Positions 8,452 through 19,020 of a stretch of DNA of 64,000 nt are shown piece by piece. The number at the start of each line of letters is the position of its first letter. Positions within the stretch are counted from its first letter, which is position 1. The DNA lies in contig NZ_CP023692.1 of the NCBI RefSeq assembly GCF_008704935.1, forward strand, positions 372,001 through 436,000. Reading direction: 5' to 3'. This stretch comes from Streptomyces vinaceus (lineage in GTDB: Bacteria > Actinomycetota > Actinomycetes > Streptomycetales > Streptomycetaceae). The position numbers and the translations under genes were made by a program. The notes under the pieces are model-generated. The model did not search any database and was not told the DNA's origin. It worked only from the letters and a program-made list of their open reading frames with translations.

Positions 8452-8874
8452 TCAGGCCCCCTGGCCGGCGCACGAGGGGCACAGCCCCCGGTAGGTGACT
8501 TCGACCTTCGACACCGTGAAGCCGAACCGCTCCTCTGCCGCGAGCCCCGTCATCAGGTCGCCCGTCGGGTGGACGTCGCGGATGGTCCCGCAGCGCGAGC
8601 ACACCAGGTGGTGGTGCGGGTGGCGGGCGTTGGGGTCGTAGCGCTTGGCCCGCCCGTCCGTCGACAGCTCGACGACCTCACCGAGCGTGACCAACTCCCC
8701 CAGGGCGTTGTAGACGGTGGCCCGCGAGATCTCGGGCAGCCGCTCCACGGCACGGGCGTGCACCTCGTCGGCCGTGAGGTGCACGTGCTCCCCGTCCAGC
8801 ACCTCCGCGACGACGCGCCGCTGGGAGGTCAGGCGCCAGCCGCGCTCTCGCAGTCGTCCCAGCAGGTCGCTCAT
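8452..8874 (-). CDS. Fur/PerR-family metalloregulator adjacent to katG
   Basis: 140 aa. Winged-helix DNA-binding half (about 1-80, with EISRATVYNALGELV) and dimerisation half with the His-rich RHPHHHLVC and two CxxC pairs, Cys92/Cys95 (CSRC) and Cys132/Cys135 (CPSC), that would hold the structural zinc. Family members sense peroxide or Fe/Mn/Zn. It is divergently transcribed from katG across a 216-nt shared region, so it very probably represses katG and itself when bound to reduced metal. FurA/CatR/PerR subtypes cannot be separated by eye, so no symbol is given. Confidence 0.9.
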   Translation of the reverse strand: MSDLLGRLRERGWRLTSQRRVVAEVLDGEHVHLTADEVHARAVERLPEISRATVYNALGELVTLGEVVELSTDGRAKRYDPNARHPHHHLVCSRCGTIRDVHPTGDLMTGLAAEERFGFTVSKVEVTYRGLCPSCAGQGA

Positions 8875-8960
8875 AGCGGTTCACCCCATCAGGTCAGGTG
8901 GGACGCCCGGAGTTCAGGAGAGTGTCCGGATCCCTATCAGATATGCAACTGGTGCTCTTC

Positions 8961-8988
8961 TTGACTTGGATTGCGTCCATCGTAGGAT
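8961..8988 (+). promoter_or_regulatory. Candidate katG promoter
   Basis: TTGACT (8961-8966) and TAGGAT (8983-8988) are separated by 16 nt, a good match to the vegetative consensus and rare in such GC-rich DNA. It would give a leader of about 95 nt before katG. The surrounding stretch 8930-9000 is AT-rich compared with its neighbours and is the natural place for the Fur-family operator shared with the divergent regulator gene; I could not identify a clear palindrome. Confidence 0.55.
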
Positions 8989-9066
8989 CGGTTCGGTCGG
9001 TAGCCAACCCTCACCGCAGCCACGCCCGTACAACGCTTCCGCCGCCCCCTTTCCTTAGCAGCGTGA

Positions 9067-11322
<2,256 letters not shown>

Positions 11323-11341
11323 CCCGCTCCCGTCCCGACGT

Positions 11342-11386
11342 CCGGGCCGTTCGGCAGCCGTCTCCGCGGCTGACCGGACGGCCCGG
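11342..11386 (+). terminator. Probable katG terminator
   Basis: Two 13-nt arms (11342-11354 and 11374-11386) pair with one G-T wobble, and the loop contains a second small hairpin (CAGCCG/CGGCTG). It starts 20 nt after the katG stop. The sequence is GC-rich without a strong U-tract, as usual in Streptomyces. Confidence 0.55.
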
Positions 11387-11425
11387 CCGTCTTGTGCGCG
11401 GGTACCGCGGCGGGTACGGGGACGG

Positions 11426-11892
11426 CTACCGGTCCCGGCGCCGTTCGTGGCGTGCACGCGCCAGGCCGTGGGCGTGACGCAGCAGTTCGCGGAGGGCGTC
11501 ATCCGTCCGCGCGCCGGGGTTCACCACGGCGAGCCAGCCGGCGGAGCCGTAGACCGGGTGCGGCATGACCGTGTCGGCGAGGCCGTGGTCCTCTTCGGCG
11601 GCGGCCGCGTCCTGCGGTGCACGGCCGGTCCGGCGGACGAACTCCTCCCTCCCGGCCGCGACGTTGACGCGGAACGCGCCCGGCCGGTCGAGCCGGGAGG
11701 ACGGCTCGCCCGGGTAGTCCTTCGTCACGATGGTCGCGAAGGGCTGGGCGGCGGGGGGAACGGCGCCGTCGGGCGAGTGGTAGAAGAACGTGTCCCCCAG
11801 CTGATCTCGGGCGATCCGTCGCCGGGACCCGGTCTGAGGGTCAGTACCCCGTCGAGGCCGCCCGTGAAGTCGATGATGTCGTCGATGGTCAT
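11426..11892 (-). pseudogene. DUF6194 family protein gene with a single-base frameshift
   Basis: The intact product would be about 155 aa. The N-terminal part (MTIDDIIDFTGGLDGV through GSPEISWG) reads in one frame from the ATG at 11892. The rest (DTFFYHSPDGAVPP, then TKDYPGEPSSRLDRPGAFRV through HPVYGSAGWLAVVNPG to the stop at 11426) reads in another. The switch falls in a run of five G on the coding strand (11794-11798), where six would restore the frame; the 467-nt span is exactly one base short. Either a slipped-strand mutation or a homopolymer sequencing error explains it. Both halves otherwise look well conserved, so any inactivation is recent. The function of DUF6194 is unknown. Confidence 0.75.
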
Positions 11893-11966
11893 GTCTGCAA
11901 GCGTTTCATTAAAGTGGTTGTGGAGACTTCCGGCCGCACGTCGCGCCAGACCCAGGGGGGAAACGG

Positions 11967-12686
11967 GTGCCAACCCTCGAATCGGCCTCGATGCGGACGG
12001 TCGATGTCGCCCGGCGCTCCGGGTACTCGGTCCAGCAGATCCGCAACCTCGAACGCGACGGCGTGCTGCCGCCCGCGGCGCGCACCGCATCGGGCTACCG
12101 GGTCTACGCACAGGTCCACCTGGACTCCGCGCGGGCCTACCGGGCCCTGGCGGCCGGTACGGGTCCGGTGGAGGCCAAGGACATCCTCCGCGCGGCCCAC
12201 GAGGGCGCCGGCGCCCGGCTGCTGGCTCGGCTCGACGCGGTACACGCCCGGCTCGACCGGGAGCGTGCGGAGCTGGCGCTCGCCCGGGAGGCCGCGGCGG
12301 CGATCTCCGCCGAGCCCATCGCGGACGTACGCCCTGCCGACGCGATGGGCGTCTCCGAGCTCGCCGCGGCGCTCGGCGTCCGCGCCTCGGCCCTGCGGCA
12401 CTGGGACGCGGAGGGCCTCGTGGTCCCCGACCGGCGGGGCGGAATCCGGCGCTACTCGCCCGCGCAGGTCCGGGACGCCCGGATCGTCCACCAGCTGCGC
12501 GGCGCCGGGTACCGGATCGCACCGCTGCGCGCCCTGCTGCCCGAGCTGCGGCGGGGGCACCGGTGGGACGCCGTCGAGACGGCGCTGGCCGCCCGGGAGG
12601 CGGGCATCGCGGCGCGCTCCCGGGCCCTGCTGGAGGCCTCCCCCGCCCTCCTCGCCCTCCTCGCCCCGACCGGCGCGCATGGCTGA
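11967..12686 (+). CDS. MerR-family regulator with two tandem MerR DNA-binding domains
   Basis: 239 aa, GTG start with a GGGGGG ribosome site 6 nt upstream. The first MerR-type winged helix is at about 9-75 (MRTVDVARRSGYSVQQIRNL, then GVLPPAARTASGYRVY). A helical region follows (about 85-115), then a second MerR-type helix-turn-helix at about 125-190 (MGVSELAAALGVRASALRHW, RRYSPAQVRDARIV). Ordinary MerR proteins have one HTH plus a dimerisation coiled coil. A head-to-tail duplication could let a monomer bind a pseudo-palindrome. No Cys-rich metal site is visible. It is divergent from the frameshifted DUF6194 gene, a plausible target. Confidence 0.8.
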   Translation: MPTLESASMRTVDVARRSGYSVQQIRNLERDGVLPPAARTASGYRVYAQVHLDSARAYRALAAGTGPVEAKDILRAAHEGAGARLLARLDAVHARLDRERAELALAREAAAAISAEPIADVRPADAMGVSELAAALGVRASALRHWDAEGLVVPDRRGGIRRYSPAQVRDARIVHQLRGAGYRIAPLRALLPELRRGHRWDAVETALAAREAGIAARSRALLEASPALLALLAPTGAHG

Positions 12687-12791
12687 CGGTTCGTCCGCCG
12701 CCCGCAGGTCGCGCCCGGGGTGGAGGCCGGGTGGGGTCAAGATGTCGGTGTACGGCCGTGAGGCGTGGCGCAACGAGCTGGGGGATGCCCG

Positions 12792-13748
12792 GTGGACCTG
12801 TTCCCGGCGATGCCGCTGTCGCAGTGGCGGGACTCCAAGGAGACGCTGCACCGGTTCGCGCAGATCGTCGGCAAGATCCGGCTGGCGAGCAGCGTGCGGC
12901 GCAACCACTGGTGGAACGTGGCGTTCCATGTCACGGGGCGGGGGATCACGACCCGTCCGATGGGCGGGAGCGGGGGCGATCCGGTCTTCACGATCGACTT
13001 CGACTTCGTCGACCACTGGCTGACCGTGTCCTGTCTCGACGGCTCGACCACCTCGTTCCCGCTCCTCGGGCAGTCGGTGGCCTCGTTCTACCGCGAGACG
13101 CTCGCCGCCCTGAGCCGGATCGGCGTGTCGGTCGCCCTCCCGCACCCCCACCCGTACAAGCTGGCCGACGCCCACCGGCCGTTCGCCGAGGACACCGAGC
13201 ACGCCTCCTACGACCCGGAATGGGTCAACCGGCACTGGCAGGTGCTCAGCCAGGTCAACCTGGTGCTGGAGGAGTTCGCTTCCGGTTTCTCCGGGAAGGT
13301 CAGCCCGGTGCACCTGTTCTGGCACTCGTACGACATCGCCGTCACCCGGTTCTCCGACCGCGCCGTCGCGCTCGGGCCGCAGGTCGACCCGGTGACCCGG
13401 GAGGCCTATTCGCGCGAGGTCATCAGCTGCGGCTTCTGGTTCGGCGACGAGGAGTACCCGCGGCCCGCCTTCTACGCGTACGCCGCGCCGGAGCCGGCGG
13501 CCCTCGCCCGTGAGCCGCTGCGGCCGGCGGCCGCGCACTGGGCCGAGCGGGGCACCGGCCGCCTGGCCACGCTGGACTACGACGACGTCCGCGCGGCCGC
13601 GGATCCCCGGCGGACCGTCCTCGATTTCCTCGGGTCCCTCTACCGTTCCGCGGCCGCCCTCGACGGCTGGGACGTCGAGGGCCTCGCCTGCCCGGGCGGC
13701 ATCACCGATCCGCTGGCCCGGCCGGACGCGCCGGCCGGAGGCAGGTGA
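12792..13748 (+). CDS. DUF5996 family protein
   Basis: 318 aa from the GTG of MDLFPAMPLSQWRDSKETLH, with GGGGA about 8 nt upstream; an in-frame GTG at 12765 is less likely. Typical conserved segments are WWNVAFHVTGRGITTRPM, PHPHPYKLADAHRPF, SPVHLFWHSYDIAVTRFS and ISCGFWFGDEEYPRPAFYAY. The family is widespread in bacteria without an assigned reaction; conserved His and Trp residues suggest an enzyme or ligand-binding role, which is only inference. No signal peptide or membrane helix. The upstream MerR gene ends 105 nt before and may share its transcript. Confidence 0.8.
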   Translation: MDLFPAMPLSQWRDSKETLHRFAQIVGKIRLASSVRRNHWWNVAFHVTGRGITTRPMGGSGGDPVFTIDFDFVDHWLTVSCLDGSTTSFPLLGQSVASFYRETLAALSRIGVSVALPHPHPYKLADAHRPFAEDTEHASYDPEWVNRHWQVLSQVNLVLEEFASGFSGKVSPVHLFWHSYDIAVTRFSDRAVALGPQVDPVTREAYSREVISCGFWFGDEEYPRPAFYAYAAPEPAALAREPLRPAAAHWAERGTGRLATLDYDDVRAAADPRRTVLDFLGSLYRSAAALDGWDVEGLACPGGITDPLARPDAPAGGR

Positions 13749-13907
13749 CGTTAATTCCTTGATTTTCCGGGTGATCGCGGCGAGCATCTCAAGGCGCTCT
13801 TCCAGCGGCGGACGGCGGGTGGCGATCCAAGGGGGGACCTGCTCGTCAGCACTCCGCGGCTGTGTACTCTGAGCACTCTTTCGAACTTGTTCAAGCGTTA
13901 ACCGACA
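13749..13907. other. Intergenic stretch with a possible coding fragment
   Basis: The minus strand here reads EQVPPWIATRRPPLEERL followed by EMLAAITRKIKEL without a start or stop, and looks more protein-like than random GC-rich DNA. I could not name a family and it may be chance. The right-hand part carries the promoter and leader of the downstream secreted-protein gene, including the AT-richer TTCGAACTTGTTCAAGCG. Confidence 0.25.
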
Positions 13908-15590
13908 ATGGGGGGGCCGGTGCGCAACCGCCGACTCGTAATGTCCGCTGCCGTCGTGGCAGCCAGTGTGGGTCTCATACCGGGCGTGGCCCAGGCGGAT
14001 CCGGGCAAGTCCGGCGCCGCCGGCCCGCACGGGGTCTCCGCGCCCGACGTGGACCTGAACAAGGTCGCGGCGTCGAACTTCACCACCGTGAAGAGCCCTG
14101 CCGAGCGTACGGTCCACACCGCGTCCGCGGCCAAGGGCAACGGCAAGGCCGGCGCCTCCGCGCAGGCCGAAGGCAGCGCCGCCGCGGAGCCGACGGTCTC
14201 CCTGACGGCCAAGGGCACCAGCGCCCGCGGCATCAGCCTGGACCTCGGCGTCGTGAGCGACGCGGGCACGGCGCTGTCGGTCAACGTCGACTGGGGCGAC
14301 GGCACCAGCGTCACCTTCGGCGCCAACGGCCCGACCAACGCGACCCAGACGCACTCCTACGCGGAGATCGGCGCGTACACGATCAAGGTCACCCTGTCCG
14401 ACGGCTCGGGCGTGCGCGGCACCAACGAGCTCAACGTCGTGACCCCGGGCTCCGACTTCACCCCGTACGCGCCCACCCGTCTGCTGGACACCCGCAACGG
14501 CACGGGCGCCCCGCAGGGCAAGGTCGCCCCGTACGCCTCCACCCGCGTCAAGATCTCCGGCAACGGTTCGATCCCCGCCGGTGTCACGGCCGTGGTCCTC
14601 AACGTCACCGCCACCAACACCACCAGCGGCGGCCACGTCACCGTCTTCCCCGAGGGCAGCGACCGCCCGACCACCTCGAACGTCAACTTCACGGCCGGCC
14701 AGACCGTCCCGAACCTGGTGATCGTCCCGGTCAACAAGAACGGCTACGTCGACCTCTACAACGGCGGCTGGGAGCCGGTCGACCTCATCGCCGACATCAC
14801 CGGCTACTTCACCCACGCCTCCTCCAGCGGCTACACCCCGCTGGAGCCCAGCCGCTTCCTCGACACCCGCCAGGGCCAGGGGCAGGTCGCCGGCCAGGGC
14901 ACGACCGGGGTCCAGATCACCGGCCGGAACGGCATTCCGTACAACGCCACCGCGGTCGCGCTGAACGTGACGGTCACCAACCCGCGCGAGGACGGCCACC
15001 TGACCGTCTACCCGAGCGGCGGTTCGGCTCCGACCACCTCCAACCTGAACTTCCGCGGTGGCCAGACCGTCGCCAACTCGGTCATCGTGCCGGTCGGCGC
15101 GGACGGCTCGATCAAGATCCGCAACGGCGCCTGGAAGGGCACCGACGTCATCGTCGACGTGGTCGGCTACTACAGCAAGGACAGCCAGGGCGCCTACCTG
15201 CCGTTCCTGCCGGAGCGGCTGCTCGACACCCGTGACCCGGCGGACTGGCCGTACGGCCAGCTGGAGGGCCAGGGCTACATCTACATGCCGCTGTCCAGCT
15301 CGCGCCCGCAGAACACGGCGTACGTGCTGAACACGACGGTCACCAACACGCGCGGCGACGGATACCTCACGGTGTCCCCGGACCCGAACTCGCTGAGCGC
15401 CTACGACAACGACTGGGCGACCTGGCCGACCCCGCCCAACTCCTCCAACCTGAACTGGAAGCGGGGCGACACCGTCCCCAACCTGGTCCCGGCCGGCATG
15501 GGCAACAACGGCATCGTCGACTTCTGGAACCGCGGCTGGGACAACATCGACCTGGTCGTCGACATCTTCGGCGTCTACCAGACGAACTGA
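13908..15590 (+). CDS. Secreted PKD-domain protein with three RLLDTR...GYF repeats
   Basis: 560 aa. Signal peptide RRLVMSAAVVAASVGLIPGV with cleavage near AQA-DP. The ATG at 13908 is used; a GTG 12 nt later lies just after a G-run that could be its ribosome site. After a linker there is a PKD-like beta-sandwich (about 95-180: VSLTAKGTSARGISL, VDWGDGTSVTF, HSYAEIGAYTIKVTLSDGS). Three units of 115-125 residues follow, each opening with the motif RLLDTR or RFLDTR and closing with a D-I-x-GY(F/Y) strand (about 190-300, 310-425, 430-560). Unit spacing and conserved Asn/Gly positions indicate an internally triplicated beta-rich domain found in actinobacterial exoproteins. Likely extracellular matrix or surface role; no catalytic residues seen. 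Confidence 0.85.
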   Translation: MGGPVRNRRLVMSAAVVAASVGLIPGVAQADPGKSGAAGPHGVSAPDVDLNKVAASNFTTVKSPAERTVHTASAAKGNGKAGASAQAEGSAAAEPTVSLTAKGTSARGISLDLGVVSDAGTALSVNVDWGDGTSVTFGANGPTNATQTHSYAEIGAYTIKVTLSDGSGVRGTNELNVVTPGSDFTPYAPTRLLDTRNGTGAPQGKVAPYASTRVKISGNGSIPAGVTAVVLNVTATNTTSGGHVTVFPEGSDRPTTSNVNFTAGQTVPNLVIVPVNKNGYVDLYNGGWEPVDLIADITGYFTHASSSGYTPLEPSRFLDTRQGQGQVAGQGTTGVQITGRNGIPYNATAVALNVTVTNPREDGHLTVYPSGGSAPTTSNLNFRGGQTVANSVIVPVGADGSIKIRNGAWKGTDVIVDVVGYYSKDSQGAYLPFLPERLLDTRDPADWPYGQLEGQGYIYMPLSSSRPQNTAYVLNTTVTNTRGDGYLTVSPDPNSLSAYDNDWATWPTPPNSSNLNWKRGDTVPNLVPAGMGNNGIVDFWNRGWDNIDLVVDIFGVYQTN

Positions 15591-15614
15591 TCCGCCGGCA
15601 GGCGTGACCGACAG

Positions 15615-15658
15615 CTGCCCCGGGAAGGGCCTCTCAGCAGGCGCCCTTCCCGGGGCAG
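15615..15658 (+). terminator. Strong intrinsic-type terminator with 16-bp perfect stem
   Basis: Arms 15615-15630 and 15643-15658 (starting CTGCCCCGGG) are perfectly complementary with a 12-nt loop, 24 nt after the stop of the PKD/repeat protein. Immediately downstream (15659-15677) most of the right arm is repeated once more (GCCTTCCCGGGGCAG), so an alternative pairing with the left arm is possible. Confidence 0.8.
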
Positions 15659-15810
15659 GCGCCTTCCCGGGGCAGCCGCACACCCGCCCCGGACCGCGCC
15701 GGCCGGCGCGCGGCGAGGTGGAGGACGCGGCCCGCTCGGCGACGGGCTGACGGGGCCCCGGACAGACCACGCGCCTCGCGCGCCGGCGCCGGGTGCCTGA
15801 CGATGCGTAC

Positions 15811-17325
15811 ATGGCCCAGGACAGTGCCGACGGCGCGGCGGATACGGAGATCCCCGATGCGGAGCTCAAACACAACGCGATCGGGTTCCTCGACGCGCTC
15901 GTCATCGGTCTGAACTCCACCTCGCCCGCCTATTCGCTGGCCGCGGCCATCGGGCCGATCGTGGCACTGGCCGGGATCTACGCGCCGGGCGTGATGCTGG
16001 CGTCGTTCGTCCCGATGCTGCTGATCGCCGCCGCGTTCTACTACCTCAACAAGGTCGACCAGGACTGCGGGACGACGTTCTCGTGGGTGACGCGGGCCAT
16101 GGGCCCGTGGGCCGGCTGGCTCGGCGGCTGGGCGATCACGATGACCGGCGTCCTGGTCATCGGCTCGCTGGCCGACGTCGCCGTGAACTTCGGCCTGCTC
16201 GCCGTCGGCCTCGACGACTGGGCCGCCCACCCCGTGATCCGGCAGACGCTCACCGTCGTGGTGATCCTGGCCATGACCGCCATCTGCGTCATCGGCACCG
16301 AGCTGTCGGCCCACCTCCAGGACGTCCTCATCCTCGCCCAGGTCCTCTTCCTGCTGCTGTTCGCGGTGGTCGCGGTCTACCGCGTCTACGCCGGCACCAG
16401 CACCCTCGACTCCGTCGAACCCTCCCTCAGCTGGCTCAACCCCTTCGGAGCCGGCGGCGCCGCCCTCACGGGCGGCCTGCTGCTCGGCGTGTTCATCTAC
16501 TGGGGGTGGGAGTCCGCGGTGAACCTCACCGAGGAGATGAGGGATTCCGCCACCGCGCCCGGCAAGGCCGGCATCTGGTCGACCGTGGTGCTGCTGGTGA
16601 CGTACCTGTCCGTCGGATTCGCCGTCGTCGCGTACGCCGGAACCGAGTACCTCGCCGTCCACGCGGACGACGAGGAGGCCGTGTTCGCCGCGCTCGCGCA
16701 CGAGGTGATGGGCGGCTGGGACTGGATGGTTCTCCTCGCCGTCTCCACGTCCGCCCTCGCCTCCACGCAGACCACGATCATCCCCGCCTCCCGTACCGCC
16801 CTGTCCATGGCCCGCCGGCACGCGCTGCCGCATACGTTCGCCCACATCCAGCCGCGGTTCCTGACCCCGGACGTCAGTACGTGGTGGGTCGCCGGGATCG
16901 CCATCGCGTGGTACCTCGTCGTCAACCAGATCAGCGAGAACGCGCTGCTGGACTCGGTGACGGCGCTCTCCCTGCTCATCGCCTTCTACTACGCGCTCAC
17001 GGGTGTGGCCTGCGCCGTGTACTACCGTCGCCACCTGCTGGAGAACCCGCACAACTTCCTGCTCATCGGCGTCGGGCCGCTGGTCGGGGCGGGGCTGCTC
17101 GGCTGGCTGCTGGTGGAGTCGATCGGCGACATGTCGCATCCGGAGAAGTCCTACAGCGGGGTCTCCTGGTTCGGTCTCGGGCCGCCGTTGGTGATCGGGA
17201 TCGGGATCGCCGTGGTCGGCGTGCTGATCATGTGCTTCTGGCGGGTACAGGACGGCAGGTTCTGGCGCGAGCGGCGGACCGTGGTGGACCCGGCGCTCGT
17301 CCACGGCAGGAAGCCCGAACCCTAG
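15811..17325 (+). CDS. APC-superfamily amino-acid permease
   Basis: 504 aa from ATG (MAQDSADGAADTE). About 12 hydrophobic helices, with the consensus first-helix region HNAIGFLDALVIGLNSTSPAYS and the helix-6 region TGGLLLGVFIYWGWESAVNLTEE typical of APC transporters, which import amino acids or polyamines by proton symport. Substrate specificity is not evident. A universal stress protein gene follows after 25 nt on the same strand, and together they probably form a small operon. The start has no strong ribosome site; a GTG 18 nt upstream is an alternative. Confidence 0.9.
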   Translation: MAQDSADGAADTEIPDAELKHNAIGFLDALVIGLNSTSPAYSLAAAIGPIVALAGIYAPGVMLASFVPMLLIAAAFYYLNKVDQDCGTTFSWVTRAMGPWAGWLGGWAITMTGVLVIGSLADVAVNFGLLAVGLDDWAAHPVIRQTLTVVVILAMTAICVIGTELSAHLQDVLILAQVLFLLLFAVVAVYRVYAGTSTLDSVEPSLSWLNPFGAGGAALTGGLLLGVFIYWGWESAVNLTEEMRDSATAPGKAGIWSTVVLLVTYLSVGFAVVAYAGTEYLAVHADDEEAVFAALAHEVMGGWDWMVLLAVSTSALASTQTTIIPASRTALSMARRHALPHTFAHIQPRFLTPDVSTWWVAGIAIAWYLVVNQISENALLDSVTALSLLIAFYYALTGVACAVYYRRHLLENPHNFLLIGVGPLVGAGLLGWLLVESIGDMSHPEKSYSGVSWFGLGPPLVIGIGIAVVGVLIMCFWRVQDGRFWRERRTVVDPALVHGRKPEP

Positions 17326-17350
17326 GTGTCGTCGTCCCGAAGGAGTCCTG

Positions 17351-17779
17351 ATGTCCGTGGTTCTGGGGTACGACGAGTCGCCCGGCGCGGAACGCGCCCT
17401 GCGCGTGGCGCTGGAGGTCGCCGCCGCCTTCGGCGAACCGCTCGTCCTCGTCTACGGGGCCGCCGCGCCGGGGCCCACCGGGGAGGAGTACCGGGCCCAC
17501 CGGGAAGCCGTCCGCCAGGCCGGGCGCAGCGCCCTGGCCCGAGCCGTCGAGGCCGCCGACGAGGCCGGTGTCCCGTCGACGGTCGAGGTGGTCGACGAGA
17601 AACCGGCGCAGGCCCTGCTCGATGCCGCGGAGCGCCACCGTGCGCGGGTCATCATCGTCGGCAGCTGGGGCGACAGTCCGATCCGTGGCGCCCTGCTGGG
17701 CTCGACCCCGCACAAGCTGCTGCACCTGTCGCCGGTTCCGGTGCTGTGCGTACCGACGGCCGGCGCCTCCGGGCCGTAG
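17351..17779 (+). CDS. Universal stress protein (UspA family)
   Basis: 142 aa, single Usp domain, ATG preceded by GAAGGAG. Begins SVVLGYDESPGAERAL and ends with the nucleotide-binding signature GSWGDSPIRGALLGS followed by SPVPVLCVP, which matches the ATP-binding G-2x-G-9x-G-S pattern. Cytoplasmic stress-related protein. Linkage to the permease upstream (25 nt) is common in actinomycetes, where a Usp partner may tune transport in response to ATP. Confidence 0.92.
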   Translation: MSVVLGYDESPGAERALRVALEVAAAFGEPLVLVYGAAAPGPTGEEYRAHREAVRQAGRSALARAVEAADEAGVPSTVEVVDEKPAQALLDAAERHRARVIIVGSWGDSPIRGALLGSTPHKLLHLSPVPVLCVPTAGASGP

Positions 17780-17804
17780 CGCCCGGACCGGACGCCTCCT
17801 CGGC

Positions 17805-18098
17805 TCACTCGTACGCGGTGAGGGGCTCCAGGCCGGGTACCACGAGGTGCGGGGTGAACTCGATGACGGTGTGGTCGGCGACGCCGTTGACGACGTACGG
17901 ATCGGTGGCGAGAAGGCGGCCGAGGTCCTCGACGGGCATCTGCGGCGCGAGGTACACGCCACCGGTCGGTGACTTCTGCCGCCCTGCCACCAGGAGCGTC
18001 TGGCGTGAGATCTGCTCCTTCAGCCAGTCGCCGTGGTCCGGCCGCCAGGGTTCCACGTCTTCCAGGGGTGCCGTGTAGGTAACGGTGACTACGAACAT
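17805..18098 (-). CDS. YCII-family protein
   Basis: 97 aa. Compact ferredoxin-like fold protein: MFVVTVTYTAPLEDVEPWRP with the conserved H-x-x-W/L after it (DHGDWLKEQ), then LLVAGRQ and the DPYVVNGVADHTVIEF segment that matches the YCII DPF-type motif. Family members are predicted small enzymes with a His-Asp pair; the role here is unknown. It converges on the Usp gene with a 25-nt gap. Confidence 0.85.
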   Translation of the reverse strand: MFVVTVTYTAPLEDVEPWRPDHGDWLKEQISRQTLLVAGRQKSPTGGVYLAPQMPVEDLGRLLATDPYVVNGVADHTVIEFTPHLVVPGLEPLTAYE

Positions 18099-18127
18099 GC
18101 CCCGGACGGTACTGGATGACCGAGGAC

Positions 18128-18394
18128 TCACGCCGCGGCTTTGAGCAGGCCCGCGTCCATCAGGCGCTCGGCCCAGGCGTGCATCGCCGTACGAACCTTG
18201 ACCTCGTCGGTCTGCCAGGCGTCGGCGAGGGAGGACGCGGCCAGCTCCAGGAACCCGTCGTTGACCCGCAGGGCCACCCACATCGCCGAGCCGACCGGGC
18301 TGCAGCGGAACTCGCCGCGCTCTGCCGTCCGTACCTTCATCCGGCCGTCCGCCAGGGCCGTTCCGGTCACGCCGTCCGCTGCCACGATCCGCAT
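18128..18394 (-). CDS. Hypothetical protein, 88 aa
   Basis: ATG with a GAGGAG ribosome site 6 nt upstream. Begins MRIVAADGVTGTALADGRMK, has a central MWVALRVNDGFLELAASSLA and ends in an amphipathic helix (VRTAMHAWAERLMDAGLLKA). No signal peptide or membrane segment. I do not recognise the family. It lies 29 nt upstream of the YCII gene on the same strand, so the two may be co-transcribed. Confidence 0.65.
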   Translation of the reverse strand: MRIVAADGVTGTALADGRMKVRTAERGEFRCSPVGSAMWVALRVNDGFLELAASSLADAWQTDEVKVRTAMHAWAERLMDAGLLKAAA

Positions 18395-18550
18395 GTCGTC
18401 TCCTCGTTCGAGTCGGCCTCAAGTGCTTCAAGCATCGCGGCGCGACGAGGACTCGACCATGGGGCTAGCCACCCCCTCCGGGCTGCTGCCACCCACCGTC
18501 GGCCGGTCGGGCGGCCCGGCCCCGGGGTCGGCGGACGCCCCCTGCCGCGG

Positions 18551-18931
18551 CTACGTCCCGGGGGGCTGGAGGACGGAGATGATGTTCCCGGCCGGGTCCT
18601 TGAACCAGGCGATCGCCGGGCCGGGCGCCTCGCGGGCGATCCCCTTGGCGTCCTGGTCGAACGCCTCGTAGCGTTCGAAGGTCACACCGCGCGCGGACAG
18701 TTCGTCGACGGCCCGGTCGATGTCGTCCACCGGGAAGTTCAGCACCGTGAAGGTGGCGGCCCGGTGGTTCTCCTTCGGGTACAGCATCACGTCGGTGTCC
18801 CCCGCCAGGTGCAGGGTCAACAGGCCGTTGTCCTCGGACACCCGCAGTCCGAGCGTCTCACCGTAGAAACCCTTGGCGCCCTCGATGTCGTCCACCGAGT
18901 AGCCACTGAATCCCTTGCTGTCTCCCAGCAT
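18551..18931 (-). CDS. VOC (glyoxalase/bleomycin-resistance) family protein
   Basis: 126 aa, one glyoxalase-like domain of two beta-alpha-beta-beta-beta units: [20 protein letters not shown], then [31 protein letters not shown] and [15 protein letters not shown]. Metal-ligand positions look only partly kept, so ligand binding rather than glyoxalase catalysis is possible. The ATG at 18931 gives the usual [12 protein letters not shown] start of this subfamily; the longer open frame upstream is not conserved-looking. Confidence 0.88.
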   Translation of the reverse strand: MLGDSKGFSGYSVDDIEGAKGFYGETLGLRVSEDNGLLTLHLAGDTDVMLYPKENHRAATFTVLNFPVDDIDRAVDELSARGVTFERYEAFDQDAKGIAREAPGPAIAWFKDPAGNIISVLQPPGT

Positions 18932-19020
18932 GGCGGCTGGCCTCCGTTCGCGCGGCACATCCGGCATCGGCCCCCGGGTCCAGTGTCCCTCCGAACACCC
19001 CCCGTCGCCCGACGGCCGGG

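Noticed and set aside
11889..15920. Very long minus-strand open frame (1343 codons) across several genes
   Set aside because: It is antisense to the MerR, DUF5996 and PKD-protein genes, whose products have clear domains. The antisense product is Arg/Gly/Asp-rich low-complexity sequence typical of GC-rich shadow frames.
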